From PHAA01 sp964457945 (GTDB taxonomy: Bacteria; Bacillota; Syntrophomonadia; Syntrophomonadales; Syntrophomonadaceae): a stretch of 64,000 nucleotides of DNA. Shown here piece by piece: positions 44,399-52,688 of this stretch (position 1 is its first letter; every line of letters starts with the position of its first letter). The DNA lies in assembly GCA_964457945.1 (NCBI GenBank), contig CAYWFX010000011.1, positions 1-64,000 on the forward strand, read 5' to 3'. The notes under the pieces are model-generated. The model ran no database searches. It saw only the letters and a list, made by a program, of their open reading frames with translations, and was not told the origin of the DNA. The position numbers were made by a program, and so were the translations under genes.

Positions 44399-45496
44399 CT
44401 ATTTCCTGGCGGTTCGCATACCTTCACCGAAAAGGATATTATTCACTACTTCATCTGATAATTGCAGGCCAAAGAATTCTTTATAGAAATACTTGGTTTC
44501 TGCCACCAAATCCAGATCGGCAAACTTTTCCGGATAAATAGTTTTTGCAGTCCATAGAACCGCCATGGGTGTCTCCGGTGATGAAGGATGACCCCACCGC
44601 GATATACCATTAGGCAGTTGTAATACCCGGTTATTTTTAACCGCCTTAAGGGGTGACCATTGTTTATTGGTTAAGATATAATTCACCACGGCTCCTTCAT
44701 TAACCAAAATTACATCCGGATTCCATAATAAAATCTGCTCCAGACTGGCAAAGTACTTGCCCTCCAGGGCCTTCAGGTTTTCATTGGCTGAAACATTGAA
44801 AGCCCCGGCAGCCTCCATCCAATCACCCGAAAGGCTGCCTTTGATATCAGTCCGGATAGCTTCATTAAGAGAATGATATACCTTTACCCTTTCCTCTTTA
44901 GGAATACCAGCTACCCGCTCCTGAACGCGGTTTATGCATTTCTGATAATAAGCATTGTATTGTCCTGCTTTATCAGTTGCTCCTACAACTTTGCCAATCA
45001 TCTCAATAGCATCCTGCTGCCCCTTCATGCTATTAAACTCTACTACCAGAAAGGGGATCTTGCTCTTGTTTAGTTTTTCTGTTTCCGCTTCACTGCTAGA
45101 GGTATCGCTCTTGACAAAAACCACATCCGGCCTGGTTTTAACCAATTCCTCAATGTTAATTACTGCACTTCCCTTAGGCACTGGCAGTTCTTTTATCGCG
45201 GGATACATATCGGTAAGGATAAGGTCTCTTTGTAATCCACCCACCACGGCTACGATTTTATCACCTTTACCAAACATGGCCAGCGCATAACCCGATTCCG
45301 GGCATAGGCAAGCGATTCGGTTTATTTGAGCGGGAATGTTTACCTGCCGTCCTACGCAATCGGTAATCATTATGGTGTCAGCACCCGCTTGGGGTTCCTT
45401 GGCTTGCTGCTTGCTGCAGCCTCCCGATAATATTAGGCTGAGTATCAGGCTTAGGACAATAAAGCTGCGAACCATAGCACTCCACCGTAATTTCAT
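44399..45496 (-). CDS. Orphan substrate-binding lipoprotein, duplicate of the importer 3 protein
   Basis: I start at MKLRWSAM (ATG at 45496), preceded by GGAGAAGGGAAG. The 365-residue lipoprotein (LILSGGC signal) is nearly the same as the binding protein at 40952-42049, with differences scattered evenly. No permease or ATPase accompanies it; instead it follows a membrane-anchored Big_5 gene by 64 bases. It probably feeds the importer 3 permease as a second receptor. Both copies keep the DCVGRQ and CLCPES cysteines. Confidence 0.88.
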   Translation of the reverse strand: MKLRWSAMVRSFIVLSLILSLILSGGCSKQQAKEPQAGADTIMITDCVGRQVNIPAQINRIACLCPESGYALAMFGKGDKIVAVVGGLQRDLILTDMYPAIKELPVPKGSAVINIEELVKTRPDVVFVKSDTSSSEAETEKLNKSKIPFLVVEFNSMKGQQDAIEMIGKVVGATDKAGQYNAYYQKCINRVQERVAGIPKEERVKVYHSLNEAIRTDIKGSLSGDWMEAAGAFNVSANENLKALEGKYFASLEQILLWNPDVILVNEGAVVNYILTNKQWSPLKAVKNNRVLQLPNGISRWGHPSSPETPMAVLWTAKTIYPEKFADLDLVAETKYFYKEFFGLQLSDEVVNNILFGEGMRTARK

Positions 45497-45560
45497 GTAT
45501 ATCTTCCCTTCTCCTGAAAAAATCAACTGTAACAGCAGAACTTTCTCTGGGTCTGATTTT

Positions 45561-46460
45561 CTATTTTCTTCTTTTAGAATAATATAATCCAGAACCAGCC
45601 ACTAGAATTACTCCAGCTACGGCTGCCAAGATTAAATTAGAACCCGGATTGCTTTTCTCCGGTGCCGAGGCAGGCAATTTGGAGTTGGCCTGGACTTGCT
45701 TGTCTTCTGTTGCCTTATCTGTTTTTTGATCCTCTGGGACCTTTACTGTTGTCGCTGGCGTCTTGATCTCTGCCGATGGAGTTTTTGCTGTTTGCGCGGC
45801 TACCTTTTCCTCTGGGTTCTGTGAGCTTTGCTCTACCGATTGCGCCGTTTGGGCTAACACTGGGACTGAATCACTGCTGGGCGTGGCCAGATTTTCTAGC
45901 GGGGGTGAGGCCGTTGGCTTAATTTCAGTCTGTTTCTTTTCAGAATCAACCCGTGCAGATTCCACGGTTTGGGGAGCAACACCTGCGGTGATAAAACTGA
46001 CCATAACCTCGTGCCCCAGGCTGCTGCCGTTCTTCGCCTGTAATTTTGGCGATACTTTTACCACATAGCCAGTTCCTGGCTGGAGTTTCTGCACAGGCCG
46101 TACAGAAATATCCCTTCTTTTTTCAAATCCTTCAGTAGTCTGGTCATCCGCCATAATAACCTCAATAGGTATCTGTTTGCCATCTGAGGCTATAAGTGAA
46201 AAACAAGTTTTATTGGCTTCCCTTATTCCCAAAAAAATTACATTCTTATTGAACGTAAGCTTAATGTCTCCCGTCACAGTAACGTTCTTCTGTCCATCTG
46301 CCGGGAAAGATGAATCCAGTCCCAGCGCTATATCTTTTCCCCCGCCGCTGCCATCGCCTTGACCTGCCGCTAACAATGGCAAAGCTGCCAACATACAACT
46401 TAACATAACAACAATTATAATTGACAACAGACGCGGATTTTTCCAGTTTTCTTTACTCAA
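45561..46460 (-). CDS. Membrane-anchored SbsA-type Ig-like (Big_5) protein
   Basis: The 299-residue protein has a signal peptide (about 12-32), one Big_5 Ig-like domain (about 50-155) and a long Pro/Thr/Glu/Lys-rich stalk. A C-terminal membrane segment (LILAAVAGVILVAGSGLYY) is followed by SKRRK, so it is tethered at the outer face. No LPXTG motif is present. The domain contains NKTCFSL (N83-C86-F87), the signature shared by six domains in this window, followed by PIEVIMADDQ. It lies directly before the orphan binding protein, so it may help present ligand at the surface. Confidence 0.78.
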   Translation of the reverse strand: MSKENWKNPRLLSIIIVVMLSCMLAALPLLAAGQGDGSGGGKDIALGLDSSFPADGQKNVTVTGDIKLTFNKNVIFLGIREANKTCFSLIASDGKQIPIEVIMADDQTTEGFEKRRDISVRPVQKLQPGTGYVVKVSPKLQAKNGSSLGHEVMVSFITAGVAPQTVESARVDSEKKQTEIKPTASPPLENLATPSSDSVPVLAQTAQSVEQSSQNPEEKVAAQTAKTPSAEIKTPATTVKVPEDQKTDKATEDKQVQANSKLPASAPEKSNPGSNLILAAVAGVILVAGSGLYYSKRRK

Positions 46461-46554
46461 ATTAACAGCCTCCTAGAGTTTATTACTGTTTTGGCCCACA
46501 GCTATGATTCTTAGCTAGAAATACCCTTAGTGTCTGAACTTAAAATTTAAAATT

Positions 46555-46590
46555 AGAGCGTGACAGTGAAACCGTTCTCTGTCACGCTCT
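46555..46590 (-). terminator. Terminator after the 1125-aa SLH protein gene
   Basis: AGAGCGTGACAG (46555-46566) pairs perfectly with CTGTCACGCTCT (46579-46590); the minus strand continues AATTTTAAATTTTAAG. Confidence 0.85.
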
Positions 46591-46596
46591 ACAAGA

Positions 46597-49500
46597 TTAA
46601 TTAAGAGCGTTCGCGATAACCGTTATCGCTTCCGCTCGGGAAGCATTGTTGCCGGGCCGAATGGTATTATCCGGGAATCCCTTTATAATCCCCTTATTAA
46701 GTGCGGTAGCAATTGACTCCCTGGCCCATGCCGAAATGCTATTGCTATCTGCAAACACGATTCCTGCAGATGCCGGTGCGAGCTGGGCGGCTTTTATTAC
46801 CATCACCACCATCTGTTCACGGGTAATTAGGTCATCGGCTCCAAAATTCTGATCATTGTAGCCGCTGGCGATACCATAAGCAGTTGCAGTAGCAATGTAA
46901 TCCTTGGCCCAGCTATTCACCGTGTCCGGAAAGACCTTGCCACTCTTGCTCTCCAGTTTAAATGCCTTTACCAGAACGGTTACAAACTCAGCCCTGGTAA
47001 TGTTGGCATTTGGTTTGAAGCTTCCGTCTGGATAACCACTAACGGCTCCCAGGGCTACCAGTTTGTTAATGCTGTCTTCCGCCCAGTGACCAGTGACGTC
47101 GTTCAAAGTAACGGCAGGCATGGCAATCACTGGTACTACTGGTACTACTGCTGTCTTTTTCACAGCAAATACAGCGAACTTGGTGAAGTGATTAAGCTGG
47201 ACGGTAATGCTATTACCGGACACTGTACCGTACAGATTAATCCACTTGCCTTGAGCTTCATCGTAGTAGAAAAGAGCTGCTGCCTGATCAGCACCGATCG
47301 CGGAAGCATTAAAGCTCAGGGTTATGGCAACATTGCTGGCAAAGCTGTAGCTAGTATTGTTGCCAATCGTGAACTCATACACATCGCTGGCAGTTTTGGC
47401 ATCCGCAGGAGCTGCCGGGGACGAGTCCACCTTCCGAACCTTAACCGTAACCGGGCTGCCCTCTTTCAATGCATTAGCTGGTATAACTACCTTGGCATAG
47501 TCACCTTGACCAACCGTGGCCCCGATTGCCGGATCAACCGAACCCTCCCCGGTAGTAATGGTGGGGCCAGCGGTTGTAATGGCAGCCCCTCCTGCTACGG
47601 TAAAGGTTATAGCAGCGTTATTTCCCATGGTTTTTCCGTTATTGGCTTTTAGATTCCCGCTAATTATAATTTTATAGGTCTTACCCGCAGTCAAGTTGCT
47701 CACCGGGGTGATAAATACGTGCTGTCTTTCCTCAAAATTTAGCGTATTCGATATTTTGGAAACACTTATCGACACGCTTGATCCCCCGCTGTCCTGCATA
47801 CTAAAACACTGCTGGTTAGCCGACCAGATTGCATCATTAGTTACATTTCGGTCAAATATGATTCTAATGGTTGGCTTTACTGGTACGCTTGTGCTCCCGT
47901 CAACTGCCTCCCCATCGCTGGAACTGCTGCCGCTAATGCTAGTCAGGTTAGAGCTGATATAGTTCAACGGATTATTACCTGATCCTGACACATATGCGCT
48001 CGGGCCGTTAGTAGTCCATTTGCCGGCAGCGTTGCCAGCTTCAATCTTAAAGGTGTGGGGCCCGGTGACACCAACAGCTTTATAAGTCAGGGTGCTGCCG
48101 TCTACCGTGGCAATCTCGCTGCCTTCCATATAAATCTTGTAGCCGGTAATCCCTGTATTATCCTTGGCGGCGGTCCAGCTAAGACTAACTTCCTGCTGGA
48201 CTTTAGTAAATTCCAAGCTGCTTCCTGACGGCCAGTAAGGTGTTTGCGAATCTCCGCTGCCACCTCCACCACCATTAGATGATTGGGTATAAGTAACAAA
48301 TTGGGTGAAGTGCTTGGTCCAGACTACTAGGTCGGAACCAACGAATATTTTGCCCTCTCCCCCAGCGGCCAGTGCATCACCAGCGGTCTGGGTATCAACA
48401 GATAGAACCGTGCTGATCTTGTTAAATGTTCCGCTTCGGTAATAACCCACATCCTTCCCAGCCTGACCGGGAATAAGGATGCGCACTGCTTTGTTGAAGG
48501 TCAGCGGCACATTGCCGTAACCAACTTCAATGACCGTGCTAACTGTGGCATTCTTACCGGAATCCGGGGTTACAGTGACGGTGTCGGCAGCCAGAACCTT
48601 TGGCGCATTAATACTCCCCGTCCAGCCTGCCGGTGCACTGACAATGGTTCCCTCAGGAATATCTACCAGTACCGGATTGGAATTTAAGTTGGTATTAGCT
48701 GTAATATTCATAGCCGGCAAACTGCTGGTTGATACCCCACCTAAACTGTTGTTGCCAAGCAAGGCGGAAACATTGATAGTGGCTTCGGCTCCCTGGGGAA
48801 CCGTAACGGAAAGACCACTTGGAGTATTTGCCGTTATCGCCAGATTTTTATTCGAACCATCACTGGCAACTGTTACATTAGAAGTTAACTCTGGTAATAT
48901 GGCCAAGCTGCTACTGGCCATATTACTGCCGTATCCGGCCAGGATGGTCAATGTCCCCGAAGAACCGTCCAGAACCTTGAAGGTAGCTCTGTAGTTGCCG
49001 CTGGCATCGGATTTGACGGCATCAAAGAATACAACATTCTGGCTGTCGTTAATTGCTTCTATCGATACCCACTTATTAGGGCCTGCAGTTCCGGAAGCAG
49101 TTACACTTCCCCCGGCTGCTATACTGTTTTGGTTCAAGCTCAAACTAACACTGCTGGAATTAGTTGCTGCAATGGTCGTGGCACTGGTGGAAGGTCCGTT
49201 CTTGCTCCGGTTACCGGCGGAATCTTTCGCCAACACCTGGAAGTTATAAAGGGTATTGGAAGCCAGGCCGCTTACACTATAACTTAGAGAATTTACACCG
49301 GATACAGTGCCTATTTCCGTACCATCCTTTAGAATCTCATATCCGCTTACAGCTACATCGTCCTGAGCCATGGGTGTCCAGCTTATCGTCAGCGATGTAG
49401 TGCTGATGCCGGAAGCAGTCAAGCTGCCTGATGACCAGGTGGGTACAGTGTTATCAGCAGCCGTAGTGAATTCTACTTTCTGCTCTTCGCCAGCTTGCTG

Positions 49501-49974
49501 ATCATTGTTGGCTGTCAAAGTTTTGTCGATTATTATTTTGTAGCTACTGGCAGGCTGCAATGAATCCTGAGGAATCACAAAGATGTAGTTTCGATTATCA
49601 TCATTATTAGTCCCATCGCCCATCCTTTTTACGGTAGCAGCTACTTGGGTACCTGCAGTGTCATACATTTTTAGTTTAGTGACATTTTGTTCCCAATACT
49701 TACTAGTCGCCACATTAACCACAAATTTTATCCCAATGCCGACATTGTTGTTAAAAGAATAAGGTACCGCTGTCAGCTTGGACCACGGCGGGGAATTATA
49801 ACTGCTCCCTATGGCAGTGGGTGCAGTTTTATTGTCGTCTACATAATTATACAGGCCGTATTCCATAACGTTGGGCAGATTGGTTCCTGCGGCAAATGCC
49901 GATCCACCGAAGAGAGCGCTCTGTAACATCATTAATATTGTTAATATAAGAATAAGTCGCGACTTAAACTTCAC
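46597..49974 (-). CDS. Large S-layer-homology surface protein with Ig-like and fn3 domains
   Basis: The 1125-residue secreted protein has a signal peptide and an N-terminal Ig-like domain. A fibronectin type III domain follows (PTWSSGSLTASGIS onward), then a middle region, a second fn3, and a Big_5 domain with NQQCFSM (codons at 47803-47817). A ZU5-like block (QGDYAKVVIPANAL) precedes three C-terminal SLH domains (DVTGHWAEDSINKL, YPDGSFKPNANITRAEF and similar) that bind cell-wall polymer. It should be a major wall-bound protein. Its ligand is unknown. It follows the 849-residue fn3 protein gene and ends at a strong terminator. Confidence 0.85.
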   Translation of the reverse strand: MKFKSRLILILTILMMLQSALFGGSAFAAGTNLPNVMEYGLYNYVDDNKTAPTAIGSSYNSPPWSKLTAVPYSFNNNVGIGIKFVVNVATSKYWEQNVTKLKMYDTAGTQVAATVKRMGDGTNNDDNRNYIFVIPQDSLQPASSYKIIIDKTLTANNDQQAGEEQKVEFTTAADNTVPTWSSGSLTASGISTTSLTISWTPMAQDDVAVSGYEILKDGTEIGTVSGVNSLSYSVSGLASNTLYNFQVLAKDSAGNRSKNGPSTSATTIAATNSSSVSLSLNQNSIAAGGSVTASGTAGPNKWVSIEAINDSQNVVFFDAVKSDASGNYRATFKVLDGSSGTLTILAGYGSNMASSSLAILPELTSNVTVASDGSNKNLAITANTPSGLSVTVPQGAEATINVSALLGNNSLGGVSTSSLPAMNITANTNLNSNPVLVDIPEGTIVSAPAGWTGSINAPKVLAADTVTVTPDSGKNATVSTVIEVGYGNVPLTFNKAVRILIPGQAGKDVGYYRSGTFNKISTVLSVDTQTAGDALAAGGEGKIFVGSDLVVWTKHFTQFVTYTQSSNGGGGGSGDSQTPYWPSGSSLEFTKVQQEVSLSWTAAKDNTGITGYKIYMEGSEIATVDGSTLTYKAVGVTGPHTFKIEAGNAAGKWTTNGPSAYVSGSGNNPLNYISSNLTSISGSSSSDGEAVDGSTSVPVKPTIRIIFDRNVTNDAIWSANQQCFSMQDSGGSSVSISVSKISNTLNFEERQHVFITPVSNLTAGKTYKIIISGNLKANNGKTMGNNAAITFTVAGGAAITTAGPTITTGEGSVDPAIGATVGQGDYAKVVIPANALKEGSPVTVKVRKVDSSPAAPADAKTASDVYEFTIGNNTSYSFASNVAITLSFNASAIGADQAAALFYYDEAQGKWINLYGTVSGNSITVQLNHFTKFAVFAVKKTAVVPVVPVIAMPAVTLNDVTGHWAEDSINKLVALGAVSGYPDGSFKPNANITRAEFVTVLVKAFKLESKSGKVFPDTVNSWAKDYIATATAYGIASGYNDQNFGADDLITREQMVVMVIKAAQLAPASAGIVFADSNSISAWARESIATALNKGIIKGFPDNTIRPGNNASRAEAITVIANALN

Positions 49975-50039
49975 TTTTCACCTCTCCTTTATGCCTGGCA
50001 GGCTTGTCAGTAAGCCAGCCTGCGAAAAATCTTTCACGT

Positions 50040-50082
50040 GCATGGCGGCAGGGGAAAAGGATACTTTCCCCCTGCGCCATGC
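50040..50082 (-). terminator. Terminator after the 849-aa fn3 protein gene
   Basis: GCATGGC...GGGGAAA pairs with TTTCCCC...GCCATGC with one bulge; the minus strand continues ACGTGAAAGATTTTTC. A second hairpin (GCAGGCTT/AAGCCAGCCTGC) stands just beyond. Confidence 0.65.
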
Positions 50083-50089
50083 AGCTGGC

Positions 50090-52639
50090 TTACTGCTCCA
50101 ATACCGTCGCTATATTATCTGTGCTGTTGAACAAATCGTCCACGATAAATACTTTGACTATGTCACCGGGCTGCACTTCCAAGCTGGTTGAGGCAGTATT
50201 AACATTGTCGAAGTCCGCAGCGGCAGTATTCAGGTTGAACTGTACGCCGTTCCTAAGCTGCACGAACACAGCTTTCTCACTGCCTGTATGCACTGTGATC
50301 GGGCTGACCGTAACCGCGAAGTTTTGGCTGCCCGAAAAACCGCTGTTTATTGTCAGGGTATCTATCCCATCGGCGGTCTTGGTTTTGGTATAGGCAGGGT
50401 TGTCAGCTGGGGTTACTATATACACGCCGATAACCCCGCTGCCTGGTTCAGCCTGGATCGTGTATGCGGCGGTCAAAACATCGCTGTTGCTCATTCCAGC
50501 CTTGACCGCGATGGCCTTGACGGTGACTGGGCTATTAATAGCGATAGGCCCGCTGTATGCTGTGCCATTAACCGTGGGAGTACTGCCATCCAAAGTATAA
50601 TAAATACTGGCCTCCTGGGTGCTGCTGACCAGAGTTACCAGGGTGCCGCCCACCAATGCTCCACTGGCCGGGGAGGCAGCCGGGGTGGCTACCGTATTTG
50701 GGGTTGCTGCTGTGGTAGAGACCGTCCGGCTGGGTCCGTTGCTGCTCCAGTTGCCGACAGCATCTCCCGCCTGAACCTGGAAGGTATATGAAGTCCCGGG
50801 CAGGAGATTCATAACATCGTATGAATAAACCGAAGAACTTACACTGCCGAGGAAGGTTATACCCTGGTAGACTTTATAACTGACTACTCCTACATCATCG
50901 CTGGCCGCACTCCAGTTGAGGGTCAGGCCGGTCTGGGTGACGTTGGATTCCATCAGAGTACCATTCGTCCAGCTGGGTACCGTCAGGTCCGGTTCGGCTC
51001 CTGCCGCCACCTCCAGGCTGGGCCCATTGTTGCTCCAGTTGCCGGCGGCGTCTCCCGCCTGCACCTGGAATTTGTATGTGGTCCCGGCAACCAGGCCGGT
51101 GACTTCCCATGTAGTCTGATTGTATACTGTTGTGGCGATTACACTGCCCTCCTGGTATAACCGATAGCTGCTTACAGCTATGTTGTCTGTAGCGGCATCC
51201 CAGACCAGCGGCAGGGCCGTCAGGGCCGTTACTGAAGGTCCGTTGGCAGTCCAATTACCAGTCGCGTCACCTGCCTCTATTTTGAAAACATAGGCGGTAT
51301 TTACAGCCAACCCGATGGCGTTGTAGGTAGTTATGTTACCGGCCACACTGTCCAGCAAAATGCCGTTTAGGTAGATTTGATAAGAAGAAACTACTCCCGA
51401 ATTATCCGTAGCAGCAGGCCAGCTTAAAGTCAGGCTGTTTTTGCTAATATTGCTTAGCATAACTGCACTTGACGCTGCCCACTCCGGCGCATTAGGATCA
51501 GTCGAGGCGAAAGGTGAAAACCCGGCTTCGCCTCCGCCGTTGACAGCAGTTACGCGGATGAAATATGATTTGGCCGGATCTAGACCTACACCTGTAATTG
51601 TGGTTTGATATGTCATTTCCGTTACTGGAGCAGGGTTTAATTTGGCAAAGTTAAAGTAAGGGTTTTCACTGGCATAGATATTATAGCCAGTAGCCCCGCT
51701 TATAGTTGCCCAGGATACATTTAAGACTCCTGCATTAGCTGTAATTAGCGGTGCAGTCGCAAACTTTTCTACCAGGTCCGCGCTGGTAGTATGGAAGCTG
51801 ATCTCCTTTCCTTCCAGCAAAACGTTGCCATTTGAGCCCTTAATCGCTGGAATAATCAGAGTGTATTCCGAATTGGGGCTCAAGTTATATGAGGTTGACC
51901 CCCCGGAACCGGTCATGGGCAAGTAGAAAAAGGTATGCGGGTAGCCATCAATCGGAGCATAAGTATCCATTCCGTGAGCTAAAATCACCCCGTTCTTTTT
52001 TAAAACTATACCGCTGGCTACTTCCTCATGATTATATACGGCTTGGCTGACGGTGAAGCCGATATTGCCCTCCCAGGGAACCATGCTGGCACCGTTTTCC
52101 GGCCTGCTTACCAATGTCACCGGCTTGGAATAGTTACCCGCAGCATCAGGCACCTCAAAGGTAAACATTATATCCTTGTTGAAGTAAAAGAAGCCTAAAG
52201 GCAAATTATTTCTGCCTTTTACCGTACCACTGATTAAGACGGTATATAGCTGCCCGGGTTGAAAGCTCTCCACAACCCTTATAGTGGTTGCGTTAGCTTT
52301 GGCTGAATCTCCAGCGGGGCCTCCTGTGACCATGTCTACTTCATTGGGATTGAGAACACTAGCATCCACTGTTAACCGAGTGCCATTTACTCCGCTCCCT
52401 TGAAATATTTTCACCGCATCACGAGGTGGATTGGAATCGCCCTTATCGGTAAATATTCTTATATTATGGCTGTCAACATACTCATAACCCAAAAAATTAG
52501 CAGCCTTGTTACCCTGTCCATTCAGAGCTTCGGCCGGTTTGACGTTAATAAAGGCGAATAAAAGAAGCACCACGGCAATCATGGCAAGGAAAATGTTTCT
52601 TAAATAACCTGTTCTTACCCGCATCTGTTTTTCGAACAT
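50090..52639 (-). CDS. Secreted multi-domain fn3 surface protein
   Basis: The 849-residue protein has an N-terminal membrane segment/signal (NIFLAMIAVVLLLFAFINV). Two Ig-like domains follow, homologous to those of the 396-residue protein (ANFLGYEYVDSHNIRIF; VPWEGNIGFTVSQAV). Then come four or five fn3 domains (for example DATGNWTANGPSV, DAAGNWSNNGPSL) and a chitobiase-type C-terminal beta domain (IYYTLDGSTPTVNGTAY). No SLH domain or sorting signal is present, so it is either released or held by other surface proteins. The fn3 repeats are very similar to each other, typical of recent expansion. Confidence 0.78.
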   Translation of the reverse strand: MFEKQMRVRTGYLRNIFLAMIAVVLLLFAFINVKPAEALNGQGNKAANFLGYEYVDSHNIRIFTDKGDSNPPRDAVKIFQGSGVNGTRLTVDASVLNPNEVDMVTGGPAGDSAKANATTIRVVESFQPGQLYTVLISGTVKGRNNLPLGFFYFNKDIMFTFEVPDAAGNYSKPVTLVSRPENGASMVPWEGNIGFTVSQAVYNHEEVASGIVLKKNGVILAHGMDTYAPIDGYPHTFFYLPMTGSGGSTSYNLSPNSEYTLIIPAIKGSNGNVLLEGKEISFHTTSADLVEKFATAPLITANAGVLNVSWATISGATGYNIYASENPYFNFAKLNPAPVTEMTYQTTITGVGLDPAKSYFIRVTAVNGGGEAGFSPFASTDPNAPEWAASSAVMLSNISKNSLTLSWPAATDNSGVVSSYQIYLNGILLDSVAGNITTYNAIGLAVNTAYVFKIEAGDATGNWTANGPSVTALTALPLVWDAATDNIAVSSYRLYQEGSVIATTVYNQTTWEVTGLVAGTTYKFQVQAGDAAGNWSNNGPSLEVAAGAEPDLTVPSWTNGTLMESNVTQTGLTLNWSAASDDVGVVSYKVYQGITFLGSVSSSVYSYDVMNLLPGTSYTFQVQAGDAVGNWSSNGPSRTVSTTAATPNTVATPAASPASGALVGGTLVTLVSSTQEASIYYTLDGSTPTVNGTAYSGPIAINSPVTVKAIAVKAGMSNSDVLTAAYTIQAEPGSGVIGVYIVTPADNPAYTKTKTADGIDTLTINSGFSGSQNFAVTVSPITVHTGSEKAVFVQLRNGVQFNLNTAAADFDNVNTASTSLEVQPGDIVKVFIVDDLFNSTDNIATVLEQ

Positions 52640-52688
52640 CAGTTTACCTCCTCTGACAGGTATTTGCGATCCGATTTACTAGTCTTCA

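Noticed and set aside
47086..47652. Long plus-strand open frame inside the 1125-aa SLH gene
   Set aside because: It is antisense to a clear gene with SLH and Ig-like domains, has no ribosome site, and its product has no recognisable pattern.
50090..52639. Tandem DNA repeats as a CRISPR or minisatellite
   Set aside because: The similarity comes from recurring fn3 domains in one protein; unit length and spacing do not fit a CRISPR array.
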